The notes under the pieces are model-generated. The model saw only the letters and a program-made list of their open reading frames with translations, had not been told where the DNA came from and made no database searches. A stretch of DNA of 39,287 nucleotides from Vulcanimicrobiota bacterium (GTDB taxonomy: Bacteria; Pseudomonadota; Gammaproteobacteria; Xanthomonadales; Rhodanobacteraceae). Below are positions 1 through 10,448 of the stretch, piece by piece. The stretch covers positions 1 through 39,287 of the forward strand of contig CAJCJD010000041.1 in NCBI GenBank assembly GCA_903970555.1, given 5' to 3'. Both the position numbers and the translations under genes were made by a program. Every line of letters starts with the position of its first letter. Position 1 is the stretch's first letter.

Positions 1-87
1 CTTCAGGAACCACGCCAATCACACTCAAAAAGGAGACCGGGTATCTAACATCAACCTTGATCTGAGCTAACCTGCAGCACAAAACCG

Positions 88-933
88 GTGGCTCACTTTT
101 CGATGAAAAACCCGGCTCAGTTTTCGGTGGAAATCAACAGCTATGCCATTCGCACAGTCGATGGCTTTATCGGTCGTGTGCGCGATTTTTATTTCGATGA
201 CGAAGTTTGGACCGTACGCTATTTGGTCATCGATACAAGTGATGGGCTTCCGAACCGTAGGGTACTTGTCTCGCCGATATTCATCGTCCAATCAGATTGG
301 TCTGGAAGAGTCCTGTCTGTATCGATGACGAGAGAGCAAATCAAGAATAGTCCAGACGCCGATGTGCGGAAGAATCTACCGCGGCTGGACGAAATAGACT
401 ATCTCGAGAATGACGGGCATTCACCCTACTGGGGTAGCAGGAAGCCGCAGGTCGAAGTGACAACTCCACTTGCAAAAACGGCGGGCGAAAGATACGCCGG
501 GCCCGATGCGGGGGGCCTTCAGTCACAGGAAGTTGATGCTGACAGGGCGTACGTGCCGCACGGCGAACCTCATTTACGCAGCTGTGCGGCGGTCACGGGC
601 TACCATATCCAGGCATCGGATGGTGAGATCGGACACGTCAAGGAGTTATTGGTCGATGAAGAGACGTGGTCGATTCGATACCTGGTAGTCGAAACAAGTC
701 ATTGGTGGAATGGTCACCAAGTTCTCGTATCGCCAGATTGGATTGAACATGTGAGCTGGCATAGTCAGACCGTCTCTGTAAATCTCACGCGAAAGGTGTT
801 GCAAGATGCTCCTTCTTATGACGCAACGATGGCATTGGATCGTGAACAAGAGGCAGACATCCATGAATATTATTTCGCGCAGGGGATTAAGCAGAAAGAG
901 CAAGCCCCATTGACGCTAGAACAACGTAGTTGA
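88..933 (+). CDS. PRC-barrel domain protein (two tandem PRC-barrels), copy 1
   Basis: Two PRC-barrel-like halves are visible, at about residues 10-85 and 165-240. Each has the pattern DG..G.V/VK..(Y/L)..D...W..RYLV(V/I)(D/E)T followed by VL.SP. The protein is a clear paralogue of the gene at 14871-15704, sharing for example the RYLVVET.HWWNGH block in the second half. There is no signal peptide or membrane segment, so it should be cytoplasmic. PRC-barrels occur in RNA-processing and photosynthetic reaction-centre proteins, and two-domain stand-alone versions are common in stress islands, but their function is unknown. The start is uncertain: GTG at 88 gives 281 residues, and an in-frame ATG at 103 is equally plausible; neither has a strong ribosome-binding site. 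The next gene begins 9 nt after the stop, so the two are probably cotranscribed. Confidence 0.85.
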   Translation: MAHFSMKNPAQFSVEINSYAIRTVDGFIGRVRDFYFDDEVWTVRYLVIDTSDGLPNRRVLVSPIFIVQSDWSGRVLSVSMTREQIKNSPDADVRKNLPRLDEIDYLENDGHSPYWGSRKPQVEVTTPLAKTAGERYAGPDAGGLQSQEVDADRAYVPHGEPHLRSCAAVTGYHIQASDGEIGHVKELLVDEETWSIRYLVVETSHWWNGHQVLVSPDWIEHVSWHSQTVSVNLTRKVLQDAPSYDATMALDREQEADIHEYYFAQGIKQKEQAPLTLEQRS

Positions 934-942
934 AGTCAATAA

Positions 943-2277
943 ATGGTAACCAGGATACCTACGGCTGATATCCAAAAAGGAATTGACGATCAGCTGATAT
1001 GTATCCAGCGAAGTGCATTTCGTTATTTCGAGCGACAGATCAATCCTTCCAATGGATTAGTTCCCGATAAGTACGCCCCCGATAAGCCATGTGCTAAGGA
1101 TTGGCCGTCGAGTATCGCAGCCGTAGGCTTTGCCCTGGCCACGTATCCCGTAGCGGTCGCTCGAGACTTTCTTTCACGAGATGACGCGGTTCAAAGGACG
1201 CTGACGACACTTCGCTTCTTTTTGAAAAGCGCCCATGGACCCGAGGTGGATGCCGCAGGATATCGCGGCTTTTACTACCATTTTCTTGATATGCGGACAG
1301 GTCGACGCACCTGGCAATGCGAATTGTCGACGATCGATACTGCATTGCTGCTGTCCGGCATGCTTACCTGTGCGGCTTTTTTTGCAAGAGACGTTCCGGA
1401 AGAGGTCGAAATCCGATCCATCGTCGATACACTTTATCGTCGCGTAGAATGGGATTGGGCGCTCAACGGTGAATTGACGATGAGCATGGGCTGGAAGCCA
1501 GAGAGTGGATTTCTCCGAATGCGCTGGAAGGGCTACAACGAGGCGCTGCTGCTGTATCTATTGGCTCTCGGATCGCCAACACATCCCATTACAGAAGAAA
1601 GTTATGGATCCTGGACGTCCGGCTACGAATGGAAGCAGATTTATGGCTATGACTTTCTCTATGCGGCCTCTTTATTTACTCATCAGTTTCCGCACATCTG
1701 GATTGATTTTCGTGGCATCCAGGATGATTTCATGCGGGAGAAGGGCATCGACTATTTCGAAAATAGTCGACGCGCAACGTATGTACAACGGCAATACGCC
1801 CTCACTAATCCGCTAGATTTCTGTGGTTACGCGGCTAACTGCTGGGGCCTTACTGCCAGTCAAGGGCCAGGACCCAAAACGGTTATGATCGACGGTGTGA
1901 CTCGCCGATTTTGGGGCTATATAGCGCGAGGTGTTCCCTATGGACCTGACGACGGCACCATTGCGCCATCGGCTGTCGTGGCGTCCTTGCCGTTTGCGCC
2001 GGAAATCGTATTGCCGGCGGCGGATTACTTCGTCAACGATTTGAACCTTCATGACGTCAATGTGTACGGCTTCAGGGCGACTTTCAATCCTACTTACGTC
2101 GCCGCTCACGGCCAAACAGCTGGATGGGTTTCACCTTGGCACTTTGGTATCAACGAGGGGCCGGTCGTGTTGATGATCGAAAATCACCGTAACGGACTAT
2201 TGTGGGATTTGATGCACGAATGCCCTTATTTAGTAATTGGGCTGAAACGCGCTGGTTTTCGTGCCACTCGACCTTGA
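943..2277 (+). CDS. Glycoamylase-like protein (PF10091/COG5368 type)
   Basis: This 444-residue protein has features of the glycoamylase-like (COG5368) family. These include the early segment SIAAVGFALATYPVAV, a central MGWKPESGFLRMRWKGYNEA block, DGTIAPSAVVASLPFAPE at about 330-347, and the C-terminal GWVSPWHFGINEGPVVLMIE followed by GL.RAGF. Family members include GH144 endo-beta-1,2-glucanases and the C-terminal domain of cyclic beta-1,2-glucan synthases; the exact substrate cannot be read from sequence. Most secreted GH144 enzymes carry a signal peptide, but this one starts directly with a hydrophilic N-terminus, suggesting a cytoplasmic protein. It follows the PRC-barrel gene by 9 nt and converges with the PPK2 gene 99 bp away. 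A role in releasing sugar for the phosphoketolase pathway is speculative. Confidence 0.8.
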   Translation: MVTRIPTADIQKGIDDQLICIQRSAFRYFERQINPSNGLVPDKYAPDKPCAKDWPSSIAAVGFALATYPVAVARDFLSRDDAVQRTLTTLRFFLKSAHGPEVDAAGYRGFYYHFLDMRTGRRTWQCELSTIDTALLLSGMLTCAAFFARDVPEEVEIRSIVDTLYRRVEWDWALNGELTMSMGWKPESGFLRMRWKGYNEALLLYLLALGSPTHPITEESYGSWTSGYEWKQIYGYDFLYAASLFTHQFPHIWIDFRGIQDDFMREKGIDYFENSRRATYVQRQYALTNPLDFCGYAANCWGLTASQGPGPKTVMIDGVTRRFWGYIARGVPYGPDDGTIAPSAVVASLPFAPEIVLPAADYFVNDLNLHDVNVYGFRATFNPTYVAAHGQTAGWVSPWHFGINEGPVVLMIENHRNGLLWDLMHECPYLVIGLKRAGFRATRP

Positions 2278-2376
2278 CCATCATTGGCTCTGTTTTTCGA
2301 GCGAGTGGATCTGATCTCGCCTTCCTTGAACTAGCGAGCGCTTCCCCGGATTTCCTAGCGTACACATTGCGACGTC

Positions 2377-3264
2377 CTATGCCTTGAGTCCCTTACGGAT
2401 CAAGAGCAATTCTTTGCGACGCTCGGTGCTAATCTTTGGATAAGCCATGCTAATTCCGTCAAGTCGGTCGAGCACGATGCCCGAGACGATCAATCTGGCA
2501 TTTTCCTTGTCATCGGCAGGAACGATGTACCACGGCGCGTGATGCGTACTTGTCGCCGCCATGCAGGCTTCATAAGCCTTCATATACGCCGACCAATATT
2601 TCCTTTCGTGAATATCAGCAAGGCTGAATTTCCAGTTCTTGTCAGGCGCATCGATCCGTTCGAGGAAGCGCTTTCGCTGCTCATCCTTGGAAAGGTGCAG
2701 AAATATTTTAACGATCAGAGTGCCGTTGCGATAAAGGTGCTCCTCTAGGTCCGCGATCGATCTGTAGCGCTCCTCCCAAATATCTTTCTCTTTGATCAAT
2801 GTCTCAGGTAGACCTTGTTGATGGAGCAACTCCGGATGAACACGAACAACCAGAACCTCCTCATAATACGAGCGATTGAAGATACCAATTCGGCCGCGCT
2901 CCGGAAGGCGACAATTAGTGCGCCACAGAAAGTCGTGTTTCAGCTCCTCGGCGCTCGGCTGTTTGAAGCTGAAAACTTCGCACCCCTCGGGATTGACGCC
3001 GGACATGATGTGATCGATCGCGCCGTCTTTCCCTGCCGCGTCCATGCCCTGAAAAATCAGCAACAGGGCATAGCGCCCCGACGCATAGTGAAGCTGCTGC
3101 AGTTTGGACAAGGAAACTACATGATCCTCCAAGAGCTGCTTGTATTTTTCCTTAGAGTCGCAGATTGGTTTCACTTTCGATGGCCAGTCGCCAAGCGAGA
3201 TAGCCTTTCCGGGATGCGCAAGGAAGTTTTTCGCTCTAATCTCGCTCTTCATTGTTTTGGCCAT
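2377..3264 (-). CDS. ppk2: Polyphosphate kinase 2 family protein (PPK2, single-domain)
   Basis: The 295-residue protein matches the single-domain PPK2 family that transfers phosphate between polyphosphate and nucleotides. The Walker A motif GMDAAGKDG is at residues 73-81. The phosphate-binding/Walker B region [20 protein letters not shown] follows at about 124-143. The surrounding sequence ([14 protein letters not shown], then ELKHDFLWR) resembles the branch often called class III, or polyphosphate:AMP/ADP phosphotransferase, so ATP or ADP regeneration from polyphosphate is the likely direction. It lies downstream of atpG on the same strand with a 174-bp gap and may be the last gene of the island transcript or have its own promoter. 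The ATG at 3264 lacks a strong Shine-Dalgarno, and a second ATG at 3252 is possible. Confidence 0.92.
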   Translation of the reverse strand: MAKTMKSEIRAKNFLAHPGKAISLGDWPSKVKPICDSKEKYKQLLEDHVVSLSKLQQLHYASGRYALLLIFQGMDAAGKDGAIDHIMSGVNPEGCEVFSFKQPSAEELKHDFLWRTNCRLPERGRIGIFNRSYYEEVLVVRVHPELLHQQGLPETLIKEKDIWEERYRSIADLEEHLYRNGTLIVKIFLHLSKDEQRKRFLERIDAPDKNWKFSLADIHERKYWSAYMKAYEACMAATSTHHAPWYIVPADDKENARLIVSGIVLDRLDGISMAYPKISTERRKELLLIRKGLKA

Positions 3265-3438
3265 ATCAGCGGGTTAATGAGAGGTATGCCTGGCTTGCGT
3301 ACGGTTACTCCAGTGGAGCCGCCTTCGATTTCTCAAAGGCCTCGAGAGCCCTGATCTCCTCGCGACACCCATGGGGTACTCACTGTGTATTTCCATTGCG
3401 AGTACCAGCAATCGTGGTAAAACGCGCGAGACACATCG

Positions 3439-4344
3439 CTATTCCACGCGCGGCTTACCGGCATTCTTAGCCAGCGCCTCATAGCCTGAAATGACGTCAA
3501 ATAATTCTTCATCGATAGCTTCTTGGCGTAGACGGTGAAATTTTCTGTTGAGATCCTCAAGAATGTCTTCGATGTTTTTTTCAGCTCGCTGCATGGCAGC
3601 CAGACGACTGGCGTTTTCACTGGCGAGCGATTCCGCGCAGGTCCGAAAGATCAGTACGAACAGGTATTCGCGGATCAAGGCCTCAAGCGTCGCGGTCAGC
3701 TCTCCCACGATCTGAGGGTGCGTTTTGGTAGGCCATGGCTTGGTCTTGAGTGACATCTCCCAGAGGCGATCGATGGGTAGCAAACGCTTACTCGTGCATT
3801 CATAGGTGGAGTCGGAATGCGGATGGTTGTAGAACAGATAAATATCTTCCACCTCGCCTTTCTCAATCGACGCTTCCACGTCGACAAGAACCTGACCCAC
3901 GAGGCGCGCGATTTCGCGAACCGACGTGGGCACAGAAAGCAAACCCACATCAGTCGGGGCGATATGGGTGGCCAGTGCCTGCATACGCTCACCAGAAGCC
4001 CAGATTTTCCTTGCTTCGCCGGGCAACGCGTCCAATGTGTGTCTTGCGTATTCGAGTAATACTTCGTTGAAACTACCGACCAGGCCTTGATCTGAGCCAA
4101 AGATGATTGCACCGATCAGAACAGGCTTCGGTAACATTCTCGGCACGGGCGGTGCGGTTGTTGCTTCGCGAATACAGGCAGCGAGCCCAAGTTCGACCGT
4201 GCGGTAATAGTCGTCAAGCGACTGTAAGGCTCTCTCGTATTGGCCGATGCTTGAGGCAGCGAGCGCCTTCATCGAACGAACGACGCCCTCCAGATCGGCC
4301 GCGCCCGCGATCTTTCGTTGCAGGTTCTGTAAGTTGCCACTCAT
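3439..4344 (-). CDS. atpG: N-type ATPase gamma subunit
   Basis: This is the central-stalk gamma subunit, 301 residues. The N-terminal helix ([20 protein letters not shown]) and the C-terminal helix ([20 protein letters not shown]) have the coiled-coil pattern of F1 gamma, and the middle domain contains a [12 protein letters not shown] segment typical of the family. Overall it is divergent from housekeeping gamma subunits, as expected for N-ATPases. The ATG overlaps the atpA stop codon in an ATGA arrangement, which indicates translational coupling. It is the last gene of the atpDCQRBEFAG series. Confidence 0.93.
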   Translation of the reverse strand: MSGNLQNLQRKIAGAADLEGVVRSMKALAASSIGQYERALQSLDDYYRTVELGLAACIREATTAPPVPRMLPKPVLIGAIIFGSDQGLVGSFNEVLLEYARHTLDALPGEARKIWASGERMQALATHIAPTDVGLLSVPTSVREIARLVGQVLVDVEASIEKGEVEDIYLFYNHPHSDSTYECTSKRLLPIDRLWEMSLKTKPWPTKTHPQIVGELTATLEALIREYLFVLIFRTCAESLASENASRLAAMQRAEKNIEDILEDLNRKFHRLRQEAIDEELFDVISGYEALAKNAGKPRVE

Positions 4345-5906
4345 TTTTCGACCTTCGTCTCGATCGCTTCGTCGTGCGGCGGCTGGAAGGGGGCAAGTGC
4401 GCGTGTGGCCACGTCGAGGATAGCCTTGCGGTCTACGTTGCTAAATTTATCGGCAGATCCAACGCGCGTGGCCACATCTGGCGGGATCTCCGTGGTCGCC
4501 TTTCTTACCGTCATCTCCGCCTCGGGCATCTTTTCCAGCGGGATGCGGTCAAGCAAACCTGCGGTCAACGCGAGCAGTACAGTGATCTGTTCAAGCAGCG
4601 AAACCGGTTGCGATTCGGCTTGCTTGAGGCAAGCGCGAATACGTTGACCGTGATCAATCGACCGACGCGTCGATGCATCTAGGCGTGTGCCGAACTTGGC
4701 AAAAGCTTCTAGTTCCGTGAACTGCGCATAGGCAAGCTTGATGTTGCCGGCGACCGCGCGATATGCCGCACGTTGCGCGGCACCGCCGACGCGCGACACG
4801 GACTTGCCGACATCAACCGCCGGCAACACACCCAGTTCGAACAGGGTGGGAGACAAATAGATCTGGCCATCCGTGATCGAAATGAGATTAGTGGGGATAT
4901 AGGCGGAAATATCCTGCGCTTCAGTTTCAATAATGGGTAGCGCCGTGAGCGAGCCGCCGCCGCGCTCGGCACTCAGATGCGTGGCGCGTTCGAGCATGCG
5001 CGAATGGATATAAAAAATATCGCCAGGAAACGCCTCGCGACCGGGTGGCCGTCGTAGTAGAAGCGACAGTTCACGGTAGGCGCGAGCGTGCTGAGTGAGG
5101 TCATCATAGATGATCAGCACGTCGCGGCCTTGCTCCATGAAGTATTCGGCGATGCTGGTTGCCGCATATGGCGTGATGTAGACGAGGCCTGGCGCATCAT
5201 TGCCTTCGGCAACAATCACCACGGAGTACTCCATCGCACCCTTCTCGCGCAGATTGGCTACGACCTTTGCGACTGCCGAGCCGCGTTGACCGATGGCGCA
5301 ATAGACGCAAAGCACGTTCTGGCCGCGTTGATTCAGAATGGTGTCGATGGCGATGGCAGTCTTGCCGGTTTGCCGATCACCTAGAATGAGTTCGCGCTGG
5401 CCGCGACCGATCGGGATAAGGGCGTCGATTGCCTTCAATCCGGTTTGTAGCGGTACATCGACGGATGCGCGATCCATGATCGCAGCGGCAGGTCGTTCAA
5501 CTGGTAGTCGTTGCGTGCCGATGAGGGGTCCACCGCCGTCTATCGGGTTGCCCAGCGGATCAATAACGCGGCCGAGCAAGTCGTTGCCCACTGGCACGTC
5601 CATCACACGTCCGGTGCGTTCGACTTCGTCGCCCGCATGCAGAACTTCATAATTGCCGAGCAAGATCACGCCAACTTCGTCTTCGTCTACATTGAACGCG
5701 ATGCCGAGCAAACCGCCAGCGAACTGTAGCAACTCCTCATAACCGACACCGGGCAAACCGGACACCGTGGCAATGCCAGTCGTGACGTTCTTGATGAGGC
5801 CGACTTCGCGCAGGGTGAGCTGCGCCTTGAGTGTCGACGCGCTGTGATCGATCGCATTGAACGCGCGATCGAAAACAGCATGCAGATCTTCCAGTTCCAG
5901 GCTCAT
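4341..5906 (-). CDS. atpA: N-type ATPase alpha subunit
   Basis: The 521-residue non-catalytic nucleotide-binding subunit of F1 carries the P-loop GDRQTGKT at residues 176-183. It also has the stretch [20 protein letters not shown], which includes the conserved SRVGG that supplies the arginine finger region. The N-terminal beta-barrel (residues about 30-100) and the C-terminal helical domain are complete. Its length is typical of the family. It overlaps atpF upstream and atpG downstream through ATGA junctions, so F1 and stalk subunits are translated as a coupled set. It belongs to the distinct N-ATPase operon rather than the housekeeping atpIBEFHAGDC order. Confidence 0.96.
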   Translation of the reverse strand: MSLELEDLHAVFDRAFNAIDHSASTLKAQLTLREVGLIKNVTTGIATVSGLPGVGYEELLQFAGGLLGIAFNVDEDEVGVILLGNYEVLHAGDEVERTGRVMDVPVGNDLLGRVIDPLGNPIDGGGPLIGTQRLPVERPAAAIMDRASVDVPLQTGLKAIDALIPIGRGQRELILGDRQTGKTAIAIDTILNQRGQNVLCVYCAIGQRGSAVAKVVANLREKGAMEYSVVIVAEGNDAPGLVYITPYAATSIAEYFMEQGRDVLIIYDDLTQHARAYRELSLLLRRPPGREAFPGDIFYIHSRMLERATHLSAERGGGSLTALPIIETEAQDISAYIPTNLISITDGQIYLSPTLFELGVLPAVDVGKSVSRVGGAAQRAAYRAVAGNIKLAYAQFTELEAFAKFGTRLDASTRRSIDHGQRIRACLKQAESQPVSLLEQITVLLALTAGLLDRIPLEKMPEAEMTVRKATTEIPPDVATRVGSADKFSNVDRKAILDVATRALAPFQPPHDEAIETKVEK

Positions 5907-6745
5907 GGCGCCGCTACGCTATGCACAGGTGCTGGTGCGGTGGGCGCCACTACCGCCGGTGGCGGCATCGTCGGTGGTGCCGCTGCGGCTTTTGGGTTTA
6001 GTACATCGTCGACGCCGCTCCTGAGCGAGCCGAGATAGCTATCTATCGTCCAGCCAAGTTTTTGCCCACCGGCCATGATCTCGATGCCGCTGACCAAATC
6101 AGGCACCGTTTCAAAACGAACCTTGACCGGTGCGGCAAAGGTCAGATTGAACGCATCTTGGATTGCCGCCTGTTGCGCGTGCGGAAGATCGAATGCGCTG
6201 CGAATCACTGCAGTTTCTGCGCCATTCGTCAGCGCGGCGCCCAGCGTCGTCTTCATGGCCGGGGGTATCGTTGCCAGGCGACGAATGAACACGTCAGCGA
6301 CGCGCTCCTCGAGACTGGCATCGGCCAGATCGTTGAGTGTCTTGCGTGCAATCGCAAACACTTCCAGCTGCGTACGTTGGAGTAGTGCCTGATTGAGTTG
6401 GGCCGCCTCTGTGATTAGGGCGTCGTGTCGGCTCTTGCCTAAGGCATCGGCCGCTTTGCGAGCTTGTTGCAAAAGCCGGTCGTGCTCGGCTTTTGCATCA
6501 TCCGTCGCCTTGCTCAATAGTGTGCCGCGCTGCTCATCGAATGCCTTGTTCTTGTTCGCAAACTCATCACGCTCCAACTGTGCCTGTTTCTGCTTTGCGT
6601 CGGCGTCGGCCAATTCCTTGGCGATACGTTTCTCGCGCACATCAATGGCATTGAGAACGGGCTTGTACAGGAAGCGCTTTAGCAGCCACACCAGGATGAG
6701 AAAGTTCACCACCTGGGCCCCGACGGTGAACCAATCGATAAGCAT
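5903..6745 (-). CDS. atpF: N-type ATPase subunit B (long form with delta-like C-terminal part)
   Basis: The protein has one N-terminal membrane segment at about residues 6-24, then [19 protein letters not shown], the usual b-subunit entry into a long charged coiled coil (about 35-150). At 280 residues it is much longer than a normal b subunit (about 156). The extra C-terminal part (about 150-250) probably replaces the separate delta subunit, because no atpH exists in this operon; N-ATPases are known for this. The last 30 residues are a low-complexity Ala/Pro tail. The gene starts 3 nt after the atpE stop and overlaps atpA. Confidence 0.93.
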   Translation of the reverse strand: MLIDWFTVGAQVVNFLILVWLLKRFLYKPVLNAIDVREKRIAKELADADAKQKQAQLERDEFANKNKAFDEQRGTLLSKATDDAKAEHDRLLQQARKAADALGKSRHDALITEAAQLNQALLQRTQLEVFAIARKTLNDLADASLEERVADVFIRRLATIPPAMKTTLGAALTNGAETAVIRSAFDLPHAQQAAIQDAFNLTFAAPVKVRFETVPDLVSGIEIMAGGQKLGWTIDSYLGSLRSGVDDVLNPKAAAAPPTMPPPAVVAPTAPAPVHSVAAP

Positions 6746-6748
6746 GGC

Positions 6749-7030
6749 CTACTTTCCCCTTGCCAAGGTGATGAAATGATTCCAGAACGGATTGGCGAAG
6801 ATCAGAATCATCGAGACGACGAAGCAGTAAATCGCTGTCGATTCGATCATGGCCAGTCCGACGAACAAGGTGCGGGTAATCGTGGCTGAGGCGTCCGGCT
6901 GCTGCGCCAGCGATGTCATCGCGGTAGCGACGGCGCGTCCTTCGCCTAGCGCGGGTCCCATGCAACCGAATCCGGTCGTAACGCCTGCGGTGACGATGGA
7001 TGCCACGGCGATCAGCATGCTGCTATCCAT
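6749..7030 (-). CDS. atpE: N-type ATPase c subunit (rotor ring)
   Basis: The 93-residue hairpin proteolipid has two membrane helices, at about 5-38 and 52-80, joined by the polar loop AQQPDA. Helix 2 contains the ion-binding glutamate in IESTAIY (E63, S64, T65, Y68), the residue set seen in sodium-type c subunits. Helix 1 carries a second carboxylate, E30 in GEGRA, at the place where the Ilyobacter Na+ ring has glutamine. N-ATPases were first predicted to pump Na+, but a double-glutamate site can instead favour protons, so the coupling ion is open. The reading frame stops 3 nt before atpF. Confidence 0.95.
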   Translation of the reverse strand: MDSSMLIAVASIVTAGVTTGFGCMGPALGEGRAVATAMTSLAQQPDASATITRTLFVGLAMIESTAIYCFVVSMILIFANPFWNHFITLARGK

Positions 7031-7060
7031 AAGAATTCCTGCGTAGGTTGTAATGCATGT

Positions 7061-7768
7061 TCAATGCGCGGCCAAAGGAGTTGCCTGCGAATCAGCTTTT
7101 TTCCTGCGCGTCACGGTGGCGGCTGCAATGTAGACCGCGGCCAAAATGCTGAAGATGTATGCCTGCACCATGCCGGTCAGCAGGCCCAACGCGGTCATCA
7201 CGATCGGAAACAGAAGCGGTGTGATCGTGAGCAGGATGGCGATGATCATCGTGCCGCTCATCATGTTGCCGAACAGGCGTACGGCCAATGCAAGCGTGCG
7301 CGATAGTTCGCTGATAATGTTGAAGGGCAACATGATCGGCGTGGGGGAGATGTAACCTTTGAGGTAGCCGCGTAGACCCTGCTCACGCAAACCAAACCAT
7401 GGCACAGCGATGAATACGCATATTGCCAACGCAGCTGTTGTCGACAGCGAGCCCGTAGGCGGCATGTAGCCTGGGATGATCGTGCAAAGACTGGCTGTGG
7501 CAACAAACAGGAACAATGTGCCGATGAAGCCGATGTAGCGTTGTGGGTCCGTTAGCCCCACTTCCTTGATCTGCTCATTGATACCCGTGATTATAATTTC
7601 CAGTGCAGCCTGCCAGCGCGAGACGGTGCTGTCGGTGCTGAGCCTATGCGTTATCAGGAAGGCGCCAAGCGACAAACCGAGCATCAACAACCATGTTGTG
7701 AGAATGGTGCCATCAAGTTTTAGGAAGCCGTATTGCCAGAGAATCTGCTGGTCGGAGGTGAGGTTCAT
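7061..7768 (-). CDS. atpB: N-type ATPase a subunit
   Basis: This is the stator channel subunit of Fo. The start is taken at ATG 7768 (235 residues), not at upstream in-frame codons, because the extra 77 residues would lie inside atpR and are not family-like. The protein is hydrophobic with about five or six membrane helices. It contains the essential arginine in SRTLALAVRLFGN (R164 by this start) and the conserved VQAYIFSILAAVYI of the last helix. The ATG overlaps the end of atpR. The start and size fit the N-ATPase type. Confidence 0.93.
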   Translation of the reverse strand: MNLTSDQQILWQYGFLKLDGTILTTWLLMLGLSLGAFLITHRLSTDSTVSRWQAALEIIITGINEQIKEVGLTDPQRYIGFIGTLFLFVATASLCTIIPGYMPPTGSLSTTAALAICVFIAVPWFGLREQGLRGYLKGYISPTPIMLPFNIISELSRTLALAVRLFGNMMSGTMIIAILLTITPLLFPIVMTALGLLTGMVQAYIFSILAAVYIAAATVTRRKKADSQATPLAAH

Positions 7769-8073
7769 GACATGCTTTCCTCGATCGCACCGGGCTTCTT
7801 TTTGTCGGTAATGTGGATCAGTCGCGTCACGACGATGCGCGTCACCAGGAACGTGATGAGCGCTGCAACCAGGCTTGGCCAGCCGCCCCGCAGTGCGATG
7901 TAGAAGCCCGTAACCGCCACAAGAGTTCGCAGCAGAAAACTGCCGAATATCAGCCAGGCGGGCTGAGCCAATGTCATAAAGCGCGCAATCGTCCACCACA
8001 GGCCGCCATAGAAGAATGCGCCGAGCAACACGCCAATCAGCAGTCCAGCGCCGATATGCAGATAGCTATTCAT
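7765..8073 (-). CDS. atpR: N-type ATPase-associated membrane protein AtpR
   Basis: This 102-residue membrane protein has three predicted helices, at about residues 5-27, 38-60 and 64-83, and a charged C-terminus. AtpR is found only in N-ATPase operons, between atpQ and atpB, and is thought to help ring assembly or ion binding; its biochemical role is not established. ATG 8073 is chosen because AGGAGG lies 6 nt upstream (8080-8085). The ATG at 8079 would abut that sequence directly. The gene overlaps atpQ by 8 bp and atpB by 4 bp. Confidence 0.88.
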   Translation of the reverse strand: MNSYLHIGAGLLIGVLLGAFFYGGLWWTIARFMTLAQPAWLIFGSFLLRTLVAVTGFYIALRGGWPSLVAALITFLVTRIVVTRLIHITDKKKPGAIEESMS

Positions 8074-8393
8074 GCCCATCCTCCTCACTGTCCTGCATCG
8101 CCTTGGCTTCCTGTGCGATCCAGTGCCATGCATTGGCGCAGCCGATCACTAGTCCCGCTATCAGCAATGCCAACGTCCAAGAATGCGCACTAGCGTGGTG
8201 CTTGTCCCACCACAAGCCAGCCATCGCGCCAAGCAAGGTTGGTAGGGCAATAGACCAGCCGATAAGGCCGAACATGCCCAGCCCAAACCACACGCCCTGT
8301 TTACCGTCGCGCTGTACGCGTAGCTTGCGCACAAGCTTCTTTGACACCACTTTGTTGAAAGTGGTCTCGGAGGGGGATGATGCCGGTGTGCGT

Positions 8394-8404
<11 letters not shown>
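8066..8404 (-). CDS. atpQ: N-type ATPase-associated membrane protein AtpQ (AtpI-like)
   Basis: The 112-residue protein has a basic N-terminal region (KKLVRKLRVQRDGKQG), then two membrane helices at about 38-64 and 74-97, and an acidic tail. This is the layout of the AtpQ/AtpI-like small proteins of N-ATPase operons, probably assembly factors for the c ring. Its position directly after atpC and before atpR is diagnostic. It overlaps atpC by 11 bp, which suggests coupled translation. Confidence 0.88.

Positions 8405-10448
<2,044 letters not shown>

Noticed and set aside
50..61. ATCAA-CC-TTGAT as an FNR/ANR-type box
   Set aside because: The half-sites are in the wrong order and spacing for TTGAT-N4-ATCAA; only symmetry is shared.
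2278..2376. GCGAG/CTCGC stem as a terminator between convergent genes
   Set aside because: The stem is 5 bp with a 10-nt loop and has no T run on either strand.
7769..7999. N-terminal extension of the a subunit
   Set aside because: The extension lies inside atpR and is not hydrophobic or family-like; ATG 7768 fits the overlap pattern of the operon.
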